A DNA stretch of 64,000 nucleotides from Oscillospiraceae bacterium. Its GTDB lineage: Bacteria; Bacillota; Clostridia; Oscillospirales; Oscillospiraceae. The notes beneath the pieces were generated by a model. The model made no database searches, was not told the DNA's origin, and saw only the letters and a program-made list of their open reading frames with translations. A program made the position numbers and the translations under genes. Position 1 is the first letter of the stretch, and each line of letters starts with the position of its first letter. This document shows positions 49,557 through 56,496 of the stretch, piece by piece. The stretch spans positions 37,984 through 101,983 of the forward strand of contig JAFYHU010000005.1 in NCBI GenBank assembly GCA_017538965.1, written 5' to 3'.

Positions 49557-49560
49557 ATCC

Positions 49561-50241
49561 TTAACCGTTTACAAGATGAAATGCGGTTTCCGCAATCGGA
49601 AACAGATGGGAGAAAGCCGCCTGAATCAGCCTGCTGAAAGGCTTCCCGAGGATGCCGCTCCAGACCAGCAGAAGCAGCAGGATCGAGCCGTAGCGCTCCA
49701 CCTGCATGAGCTTGACATAGGCGGAATCCGGCAGCAGCGAGAAAAGGACCTTCGAGCCGTCCAGCGGCGGAACCGGCAGCAGGTTAAACAGACAGAGTCC
49801 GAGACTCATATAGGCGGTCAGCATGAACAGCTCGAGAACGGTATCCCCGGCTTTTGTATCCGAAAGCAGGGAGTACAGCAGGCCGTAAAGCAGCAGAAAT
49901 ACGATCGTGATCAAAAGATTGCATGCAGGGCCGGCCAGCGCCGTAATCGCCATCCCCTGCTTCGGATGCCTGAAGTTCCGCATGTTGACCGGAACCGGCT
50001 TTGCCCAGCCGAAATGAAACACCATCATCATCAGAAGTCCGATCGGATCGAGATGTTTGATCGGATTCAGCGTCAGGCGGCCGGCCCTTTTGGCGGTATC
50101 GTCTCCCAGGCGGTAAGCAGTATAACCGTGGGCCAGCTCATGCAGCGTAATGCAGAGCAGCGAGGGGATGATGCCCAGAACAATCTCCAGCAGATAGGAA
50201 AAGTCAAAGCCGTTCCAAATAGTACGCAATGTGTCGTTCAT
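49561..50241 (-). CDS. Site-2 protease family membrane peptidase (M50)
   Basis: The 226-residue intramembrane metalloprotease has HELAHGYTAYRLGD (HExxH zinc motif, near residue 34), the GPACNLLI helix, and the third-ligand motif NLLPVPPLDGSKVLF near residue 156. About five helices are predicted. This short Rip/YwhC-like type often precedes scpAB in Firmicutes; substrates are unknown. It abuts the TPM gene's stop. Confidence 0.93.
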   Translation of the reverse strand: MNDTLRTIWNGFDFSYLLEIVLGIIPSLLCITLHELAHGYTAYRLGDDTAKRAGRLTLNPIKHLDPIGLLMMMVFHFGWAKPVPVNMRNFRHPKQGMAITALAGPACNLLITIVFLLLYGLLYSLLSDTKAGDTVLELFMLTAYMSLGLCLFNLLPVPPLDGSKVLFSLLPDSAYVKLMQVERYGSILLLLLVWSGILGKPFSRLIQAAFSHLFPIAETAFHLVNG

Positions 50242-51068
50242 CAGAATTTACCGCTGTGGCCGGAGAAACCGCCGCTGTTAATCGTGGTTCCTCCGCCGCC
50301 TCCGCCGCCCGATGAGCGCTCCGTGCGGATCACCGTGCGGGTCACGCTGCGGTTGACGAAGACATCCTTCTTCACGTCCAGATGGATGCCGCCCTGCAGC
50401 AGATAATCATCGGCAAAGCCGGCCTGCTTTACCGGCTTCATTTTGCGCTTCATCCCTTCGCAGCTGCCAAAGGCAATCAGCGCGGGAATGCCCACGATCA
50501 TGGCGGTTTTCACCCCGGAGGAGAGACCGGTATTCTCGTTCTGCGGCACGTCCACCGGGTTGCCGGCGGCGGCACGCGTGAGAAAGTCCTCCGCGTTGCT
50601 GATATAGTCCGCAAAGCCGCCGTACCAGTCATTGTTGCGGAAATAACGGATAAAGCTGTCGGAAATCCGGTAGGAGCCGTAATCGGTAAAGGCTTCGTGC
50701 GCGCCTCCGCCGTAGGCCTTCAGGGCGTAGTCGCGGTCATTCATGCTCAGAAGCAGCAGAATGCCGTTTCGTTCGTTGCCGAGACCCATCTGATAGTGGT
50801 TGTAAAAGCCTTCGGCACAGTCGCTGACATTGCCGAAACCGAATTCGCGAAAATCATTGATGGTGATAATATAGATGCCGCAGCCGTGTTTTTCCGAGGC
50901 CGCGCGGGCCGCGGCTTCCAGGGTCTGCTGCTGCTGGGCCGTCAGCAGACCGGCCGCGTCCGAAACGTAATACTCCAGCGTTTCGTTTTCGCCTTCCGCG
51001 AAAGCAGCAACGCTCAGAGAGAGCAGCAAAAGCAGCGCCAGCGCGAGGGCACAGAGTTTTGCTTTCAT
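50241..51068 (-). CDS. TPM domain protein with Gly-rich C-terminus (YdjH-like)
   Basis: The 275-residue protein has a signal peptide (residues 1-24, ending VAAFAEG) and a TPM domain (residues ~30-165: YVSDAAGLLTAQQQQTLEAAARAASEKHGCGIYIITINDF, then NGILLLLSMNDRDYALKAYGGG). A transmembrane helix lies near 187-205, followed by a ~60-residue tail ending in a Gly run and SGGFSGHSGKF. The TPM domain, first named in plant and bacterial membrane/periplasm proteins, is placed here outside the membrane. It lies 13 bases after the zinc-ribbon gene, matching the order ydjG-ydjH in B. subtilis. Confidence 0.85.
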   Translation of the reverse strand: MKAKLCALALALLLLLSLSVAAFAEGENETLEYYVSDAAGLLTAQQQQTLEAAARAASEKHGCGIYIITINDFREFGFGNVSDCAEGFYNHYQMGLGNERNGILLLLSMNDRDYALKAYGGGAHEAFTDYGSYRISDSFIRYFRNNDWYGGFADYISNAEDFLTRAAAGNPVDVPQNENTGLSSGVKTAMIVGIPALIAFGSCEGMKRKMKPVKQAGFADDYLLQGGIHLDVKKDVFVNRSVTRTVIRTERSSGGGGGGGTTINSGGFSGHSGKF

Positions 51069-51081
51069 TCCGCTGCCCTCC

Positions 51082-52215
51082 TCACAGAAAATACAGCACG
51101 ATGGCCATCACCGCCGCCAGCGGCGCGGCAATGCCGGCAAACCAGGCAAAATAGCGCCCCCGGGAAACCGGCAGGTCGCCGATGAACTTCCCGGTCTGTC
51201 CGTTCATGGCAAAGATGAAGTTCTCCCCGTTCCACTGGGTGCTGAGCATCCAGACGGGCAGCAGCGCATAGGCGGTTCTTTCCCGCTTCATCCGGACCTG
51301 TTTGCGGACCGGCGAAACCGAGGAATAGCCGCTGACGGTGGAGTCCATCAGATGCTCTGCCGTGTGCGTGCCGCGGACCTTCGCGCGTTCATAGCTCTCG
51401 CGGTCGTCCACGTCATAGATGTCGGCCAGATAGCCGGGCATGTAGGCCGTGGAAAACGGCTTCATCTCGGAATAATCATAGGGTTCGATGGAATCCATCA
51501 GCTCGTCCGGCATCTTTTTCGAGCCGTCGGCGGGAATGCGCGTAAAGTGCACCGTGCCGGCGCGGCGGACGTCAAAGAAATCGGTGGTGGTGATCATCTC
51601 ATCGCCCTGGCGGATAGCAGAGACCCGGGTTGTGCGGTATTCCATATCCGCATAGACCGTGCCGTCAAAGAGCCAGAAGGGCACATACATGCCCTTGACT
51701 TCCTGGATGTGGTTCTGCGCCAGAAAGGTCTTGGGCAGCAGCCGTTTGCCGTGATAATATTTCTTCAGCGCCGCCACCGCCTGCTCTTTGGTGACTCGGA
51801 AAGGCAGAATATAGTCCGGTTTGAGCATGCCGTGGAACTGGCCGGGCATAACGGTCGGGTTGCCGCAGTAGGGGCAGCTGGTGGCGGCCGTTGTGGCATC
51901 GCAGATCAGCTGGGCCCCGCAGGACGGACAGTTATAAAGCTTCATGCCCTCCTGCTCGGCATTCCAGCTTTCTTCGGCGTATGCCTGTTCGGCATCGCCG
52001 TTATCCGTCCCGGGTGCGGCGGCTGCAGCGGCAGAAGCGGCGGCGTCGACGGAAGTCTGTTCCGCCTGATCCAGCTTGTCCTGATAGAGCTTTTCAATTT
52101 CTTCCGCGGTATACCGGCTGCCGCAGTAATCACACTGCAGCATCCCGCTTTCTCCGTCATAGCGAAGCGGGCCGGTACAGGCCGGGCACTGATAATTGGT
52201 TAACTGTGAAGACAT
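51082..52215 (-). CDS. Zinc-ribbon/TFIIB-type membrane-associated protein (YdjG-like)
   Basis: The ~377-residue protein has two zinc ribbons. The first is CPACTGPLRYDGESG...CDYCGSRY (residues ~9-32), and the second is NCPSCGAQLICDATTAATSCPYCGN (~94-118). An Ala-rich linker lies between them. A middle domain (MLKPDYILPFRVTKEQAVAALKKYYHGKRLLPKTF) resembles the YdjG family, and one C-terminal helix (residues ~358-376) anchors it. The ATG at 52215 follows GGAG by 7 bases. Within the cluster it accompanies SPFH and TPM genes, as YdjG does in the PspA-associated B. subtilis system. Confidence 0.85.
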   Translation of the reverse strand: MSSQLTNYQCPACTGPLRYDGESGMLQCDYCGSRYTAEEIEKLYQDKLDQAEQTSVDAAASAAAAAAPGTDNGDAEQAYAEESWNAEQEGMKLYNCPSCGAQLICDATTAATSCPYCGNPTVMPGQFHGMLKPDYILPFRVTKEQAVAALKKYYHGKRLLPKTFLAQNHIQEVKGMYVPFWLFDGTVYADMEYRTTRVSAIRQGDEMITTTDFFDVRRAGTVHFTRIPADGSKKMPDELMDSIEPYDYSEMKPFSTAYMPGYLADIYDVDDRESYERAKVRGTHTAEHLMDSTVSGYSSVSPVRKQVRMKRERTAYALLPVWMLSTQWNGENFIFAMNGQTGKFIGDLPVSRGRYFAWFAGIAAPLAAVMAIVLYFL

Positions 52216-52313
52216 AGCGGTCTCCAATCAAAATAGAGTTGAAAGAGGAAAGTTGAAAGTTGAGAGGCAAAGCGGAAAGACAGAGAGGGCTGCCCGTTCG
52301 AAAGATACTGCAA

Positions 52314-52367
52314 TTACGCGGACAAGAAGCCGGTACCTCGCACGGACGTTACACCGCCGCGTTTTAT
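52314..52367 (+). repeat. GC-rich palindromic repeat, copy B
   Basis: TTACGCGG at the left and CCGCCGCGTTTTAT at the right bracket a ~54-base element in the gap between two genes. It has the same termini as the other copies at 47.3, 56.4 and 61.7-61.9 kb. Confidence 0.6.
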
Positions 52368-52373
52368 ACCTTT

Positions 52374-53300
52374 TTACGTAATGGAGAAAGACTCTCGTTC
52401 CCGCTCAAGGCTGTCAACGGGGATGCGGTCGGGCATCGGCGCATTTTCCTTCACAAGCGGAAGATACCAGTCGTCAAAATAAAACGGAAGCTGTTCTTCC
52501 GGGCAGCCGTCCCAGCGATCGCCCCAGCTTCGCAGATAGAAACTGTAGGTGAAGGCCGTCACCTCGGCATCGTGAGAAAGATTCTCCATGCAGAGAATCG
52601 TACAGGGAACGGAAATCTCCCATTCGCCGTAAGAAATGTCGTCATACAGCCAGGATCCGTAAAGAGAAACCAGATGACCTTCTTCCTCTTCCCGGAAGGT
52701 GACCGACGCCAGCGGGCTGTCCGCACTCCCATCCTCATCCCAGACTGTCAGGACATAAACGGAATCCTCGATCCGGTCCAGGCGGGCACAGCAGTCATAC
52801 CAACTCAACGGCATCCCGCCGTCCGAGTCGGTAATCTTCCACCAGCCGTACCAGCAGCATGCCTCCGTCGCAGCGGGGACTTCATCCGGTAGTTCGGTGC
52901 CGTCCTCTCCGGAGGAAACGGCTGACTGATCTGAGAGGACGAAGCGGAGGAACGTATCGGAGCCGGCAGCCTGCAGAATCAGGTCGGTTCCTTCTACGGA
53001 TCCGCCGAGCAGAACACCGCCGGCTTCAAGCATGACAAAATCATCCCGAACCGACCACTGAAGCCGTCCGACGGTTTCGCCGTCCGATACGATGCCGGTA
53101 CCGCCGGGATCCAGGCGAAGGTGCAGCGGGGCAAGGGATACTTCTCCGTCTGTCAGGATGAGACCGTCATCCTCCGCCCCGGCAAGGTCATAACTGCCGG
53201 ACAGGCCGCTGGAATCGGCGGCCTGTCCGCAGCCGCATAAGAAACTGCAGAAAATGCTCAGAAGAAGGAAGAGGGTCAGAAAACGGCCGGTTCGACCCAT
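52374..53300 (-). CDS. Predicted lipoprotein, beta-rich, in the SPFH/TPM cluster
   Basis: No named family is recognised. The ~308-residue protein has a signal (residues ~3-25) and lipobox FLCGC. Residues ~32-115 (GSYDLAGAEDDGLILTDG, LRLDPGGTGIVSDGET, LILQAAG) alternate like a lipocalin-type barrel. The second half is rich in Trp and Tyr (WKITDSDGG, YGSWLYDDISYGEWEISVP). The ATG at 53300 lies 4 bases after the SPFH gene's stop, so it is translationally linked to it. No B. subtilis ydjFGHI member corresponds, so it appears to be an addition. Confidence 0.72.
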   Translation of the reverse strand: MGRTGRFLTLFLLLSIFCSFLCGCGQAADSSGLSGSYDLAGAEDDGLILTDGEVSLAPLHLRLDPGGTGIVSDGETVGRLQWSVRDDFVMLEAGGVLLGGSVEGTDLILQAAGSDTFLRFVLSDQSAVSSGEDGTELPDEVPAATEACCWYGWWKITDSDGGMPLSWYDCCARLDRIEDSVYVLTVWDEDGSADSPLASVTFREEEEGHLVSLYGSWLYDDISYGEWEISVPCTILCMENLSHDAEVTAFTYSFYLRSWGDRWDGCPEEQLPFYFDDWYLPLVKENAPMPDRIPVDSLERERESFSIT

Positions 53301-53304
53301 TCTG

Positions 53305-54600
53305 TCAGACGAGATCGTTGTTATCAAAAGGGTCCCCGCACTCGGGGCAGAATTTCGGCGCTACCGAAGGATCTTCCGGCTCCCAGCCGCACTTGTCGCA
53401 GCGGTACTGCGGAGCGCCTGCAGGTTTTTTGGCACCGCATTCGGCACAGAACTTGCCCTTATTCACCGTGCCGCAGCTCGGGCAGGTCCAGCCCACCGAG
53501 GGTTCGGGCTTCTTTGTACCGCATTCGGCACAGAACTTGCCTGTCGCGGGTTTGCCGCAGTTCGGGCAGGTCCAGGAATCACTCGCCGGAGCGGCCTGGG
53601 CACCCATCTGATACAGCGACTGGGCGCTGACACCGCCCGCCCCCTGAGCCATCCCCATGCCGACAAAGCCCATCGCGGCACCGTTCTCGTTGGAAGCGGC
53701 AGCCTGCATGGCGGCAGCCTGAGCACCGACGAGATGCGCGGCAGCCATATTCGGATTCTTGAATGCGGCATTGCGCTGCAGCTCCTTGATCATGGCTTCG
53801 TCTTCTTCGCTGGCTTTCACACTGGAAACGCCGACAGAGACGATCTCCATGCCGCGGACATCGGACCATTTGGCCGAAAGCTCCTGATTCAGGGCATCAG
53901 CCAGTTCCGTCGTGTGGGCAGGAAGCGCAGAATAGCGAATACCCTTCTCCGAAATTCTCGCAAAGGCCGGCTGAAGCGCGGTCAGCAGTTCGGTCCGCAT
54001 CTGACCGATGATCTGGTCAACGGTATAAGCGCCGGAAACGTTGCCGCAGACATTGGTATAGAACAGCAGCGGGTTCGTCAGGCGGAAGCTGTATTCACCG
54101 AAGCAGCGAACAGAAATGTCGATATCCAGACCGACGTTCTGATCTACGACACGGAAAGGCACCGGAGACGGCGTACCGTACTTGTTGCCCGGAATCTCTT
54201 TGGTATTGAAATAATAGACGCGCTGATCCTTGGGCGTTTCTCCGCCGAAGGTAAAGCGCTTCCCGACAACCTTGAATACTTCCATAATGCTTTCGCCGAG
54301 ATTGCCGGAGAACACGGAAGGCTCGGTAGAAGCATCATACTGATATTCGCCGGGTTCGGCGCAGACGTCCACAATCTTCCCCTGTTCGACAATCAGCATG
54401 CACTGCCCGTCGGCAACCGCGATCACGGAACCGCTGGAAATGATATTGTCATTGCCGTGGTTGCTGCTGCGAGCGGAAGTCTTTTTCTTTCCCTTTACAG
54501 CCAGCGTGTTATTGTCAAGCGCCTCGCAATAGAAGTATTCTTTCCACTGGTCAGCCAGAACGCCGCTGGCAGTACCGAGTGCTGCGTGAATAAGACCCAT
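53305..54600 (-). CDS. SPFH-domain protein with three C-terminal zinc ribbons (YdjI-like)
   Basis: The 431-residue cytoplasmic or membrane-peripheral protein has the virion-core/SPFH-like domain of the YdjI type (residues ~1-290; EYFYCEALDNNTLAVKG, SVFSGNLGESIMEVFKVVG, RCFGEYSFRLTNPLLFYTNV). An Ala/Gly/Met-rich linker follows, then CPNCGKPATGKFCAECG, CPSCGTVNKGKFCAECG and CDKCGWEPEDPSVAPKFCPECG. SPFH proteins organise membrane microdomains, and YdjI forms part of the B. subtilis PspA/YdjGHI stress module. It is first in the cluster, with a consensus promoter. Confidence 0.9.
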   Translation of the reverse strand: MGLIHAALGTASGVLADQWKEYFYCEALDNNTLAVKGKKKTSARSSNHGNDNIISSGSVIAVADGQCMLIVEQGKIVDVCAEPGEYQYDASTEPSVFSGNLGESIMEVFKVVGKRFTFGGETPKDQRVYYFNTKEIPGNKYGTPSPVPFRVVDQNVGLDIDISVRCFGEYSFRLTNPLLFYTNVCGNVSGAYTVDQIIGQMRTELLTALQPAFARISEKGIRYSALPAHTTELADALNQELSAKWSDVRGMEIVSVGVSSVKASEEDEAMIKELQRNAAFKNPNMAAAHLVGAQAAAMQAAASNENGAAMGFVGMGMAQGAGGVSAQSLYQMGAQAAPASDSWTCPNCGKPATGKFCAECGTKKPEPSVGWTCPSCGTVNKGKFCAECGAKKPAGAPQYRCDKCGWEPEDPSVAPKFCPECGDPFDNNDLV

Positions 54601-54656
54601 AATCTTGCTCCTTTCAATTTGAAAAACAATCCGTCATGCCTGACAGGACTATACAC

Positions 54657-54685
54657 ATAATAGTAGAATGGCGCCTAAAAATCAA
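54657..54685 (-). promoter_or_regulatory. Promoter of the SPFH operon
   Basis: On the minus strand TTGATT (54680-54685) and TATTAT (54657-54662) are 17 bases apart. It may drive the whole minus block to 41.97 kb. Confidence 0.7.
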
Positions 54686-54731
54686 GTTTTCTTTATGAAT
54701 TAATCTTTTCCGAAAAGCACAAAAAAAGCAC

Positions 54732-54760
54732 TTGCAATTCATGTCTGTTTATGGTATATT
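54732..54760 (+). promoter_or_regulatory. Promoter of secG
   Basis: TTGCAA and TATATT are 17 bases apart. Confidence 0.75.
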
Positions 54761-54822
54761 ATTTTAGCTTTGATGCTTGATTGAAGAAATGAGTTTGATA
54801 TTCAGAAAGGATTGACCCTGTT

Positions 54823-55062
54823 ATGTCTGCCGTTACCATTGTTTTTGCGGTTCTTCAGCTGATTTCCGGCCTTGCCCTCACCGTGATCGTTCTGATGCAG
54901 AGCGGAAAGAGCGCCGGCCTTTCGGGAGCCATCTCCGGCGGTGCCGAGACCTTCCTTTCCAAGGGAAAAGCAAAGACGCTGGATGCGAAGCTTGCAAAGG
55001 CGACCAAATGGTTTGCGCTGGCGTTTGTACTTCTGACGCTGATCCTGAACCTGGTCGGATAA
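54823..55062 (+). CDS. secG: Preprotein translocase subunit SecG
   Basis: The 79-residue protein has two transmembrane helices (residues ~4-24 and ~58-78) joined by a Gly/Ser-rich loop with SGKSAGLSGAISGGAETFLSKGKAK, the SecG hallmark. It assists SecYE-mediated export. AGAAAGGATTGACC precedes the ATG. It is a single-gene unit with promoter and terminator; in many Firmicutes it precedes rnr-smpB, which are not here. Confidence 0.95.
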   Translation: MSAVTIVFAVLQLISGLALTVIVLMQSGKSAGLSGAISGGAETFLSKGKAKTLDAKLAKATKWFALAFVLLTLILNLVG

Positions 55063-55080
55063 TCGTTGCGAAAGCATTTG

Positions 55081-55111
55081 CCCGGTACGGAGGTACCGGG
55101 CTGTATTTTTT
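55081..55111 (+). terminator. Terminator after secG
   Basis: CCCGGTAC and GTACCGGG form an 8-base stem with loop GGAG, followed shortly by ATTTTTT. Confidence 0.88.
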
Positions 55112-55120
55112 GTTACAGTA

Positions 55121-55149
55121 TTGTCAATTGTCAAATAATCTGTTATAGT
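55121..55149 (+). promoter_or_regulatory. Promoter of the diguanylate cyclase gene
   Basis: TTGTCA and TATAGT are 17 bases apart. Confidence 0.65.
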
Positions 55150-55189
55150 ATTTACAGTTTTTTGATTCGAATGCCTCGGAGGATCGGAT

Positions 55190-56257
55190 ATGCGTTGGTT
55201 GCGACAGGCGATGCTTTATGCCGGCCTGGATCGGGATGAATTTCATGAGCTGCTCCCTGAAGCGCGGGAAGAAAACGGCCGCTTTCTTCAGGTTTATACG
55301 GCACTGCTGGCGGTCATCTTCAGCGTATGTCTGCTGATGAGTTATCCGGCCGGCGGTCAACTGGCGCAGAACAGACCGATTTATTACGCACTCGTGATTT
55401 TCTATATCGTGCTGAATCTCTGCACATCCAATCTGCTCCCGAAGCATCCTTCCCTTTCCCCGCTTTTTACTTTTCTATTTATCCTTTCCATTTACGCCTA
55501 TTCGTACGCCATCGCCTTTCTTCGGCCGAGCAACGCCGCGACGGCAGCCGTCTGTTTTCTGATTCTGATCCCCTGCATTTTCAACTATCGTCCGCTCTCG
55601 ATGATCCTGATCACGATTGCTTCGATCGTCCTCTATTTCGTGCTGGCGCTGCGCTACAAGACGCAGTCGATGGCATTGCTGGATCTCTGGAACAGCCTGT
55701 TCTTCGGCGTGATTGCCGTCGGACTCTGTATCTATCAGATGCGGGTCAAGTTCCGCCTGCTGCTGCAGAAGCAGAGAAACCGCCAGCTTTCGGAAACCGA
55801 CCTGCTGACGGGAGTGAAAAACCGCAACTGTTACGAACAGAAAAAGGATCAGTATCCGCAGAAATGCCTCAGCAGCCTTGCCTGTTTCTTTATTGACGCC
55901 AACGGTCTGCATGAACTGAATAACCGGGAAGGACACGAAGTCGGAGACAATATGCTGCGGGCCACTGCTGCAGCGATTCGGCAGTTCTTCGACATGGAGG
56001 ATATTTTCCGCGTCGGCGGTGACGAATTCATCACCTTCTGTGCCGATGCAGGGCCGGAAGAGATAGAAAGCCGAATACAAGGCATCCAGGATACTCTGAA
56101 AGATCAGGGATACAGCGTTTCGATCGGCGCCGCCCGGCATCCGAAGGAAGGCCTGAACATGGACGAACTGCTGAAGGAAGCAGAAGCCGTCATGTATGAG
56201 CGAAAACGGGACTATTACGAAAACAGCGAACACGAGCGCCGCCGCTCCGGCGTCTGA
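55190..56257 (+). CDS. Membrane diguanylate cyclase (GGDEF)
   Basis: The 355-residue protein has a hydrophobic N-terminal half with about six helices (residues ~35-185) and a C-terminal GGDEF domain (residues ~200-340): LTGVKNRNCYEQ, FFIDANGLHELNNREGHEVGDNMLR, and FRVGGDEFITFC with an intact GGDEF active site near residue 277. It would make cyclic di-GMP in response to a membrane or extracellular cue. No I-site RxxD is obvious four residues ahead of GGDEF. It converges on the TIR receptor gene, with a repeat in the gap. Confidence 0.92.
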   Translation: MRWLRQAMLYAGLDRDEFHELLPEAREENGRFLQVYTALLAVIFSVCLLMSYPAGGQLAQNRPIYYALVIFYIVLNLCTSNLLPKHPSLSPLFTFLFILSIYAYSYAIAFLRPSNAATAAVCFLILIPCIFNYRPLSMILITIASIVLYFVLALRYKTQSMALLDLWNSLFFGVIAVGLCIYQMRVKFRLLLQKQRNRQLSETDLLTGVKNRNCYEQKKDQYPQKCLSSLACFFIDANGLHELNNREGHEVGDNMLRATAAAIRQFFDMEDIFRVGGDEFITFCADAGPEEIESRIQGIQDTLKDQGYSVSIGAARHPKEGLNMDELLKEAEAVMYERKRDYYENSEHERRRSGV

Positions 56258-56380
56258 ACAAAAGAGACAGTATCATATTTTCGGGTTTTGCTCCCAATCC
56301 GGTTGTACCGTTTCGCGGCCAGGGAAATCACAGCCCCTGACCGACCGGCTTCTGCCGCGAATGGTCAATAGGAAAAATGA

Positions 56381-56439
56381 AATAATAAAAGCGCGGCGGA
56401 GAAACCTGAGTGCGAGAAACCAGTTTCTCTTCCGCGCAA
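56381..56439 (-). repeat. GC-rich palindromic repeat, copy C
   Basis: AAAAGCGCGGCGG and TTCCGCGCAA bracket the element on the plus strand. It is in the intergenic gap between the diguanylate cyclase and TIR genes and is in the opposite orientation to copies B and D. Confidence 0.6.
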
Positions 56440-56496
56440 TTGCAGAAAGTTGTGAACGGGGTTGTCCAAAAGGTTTGAGGCAGCCCCGTTTGTCAT

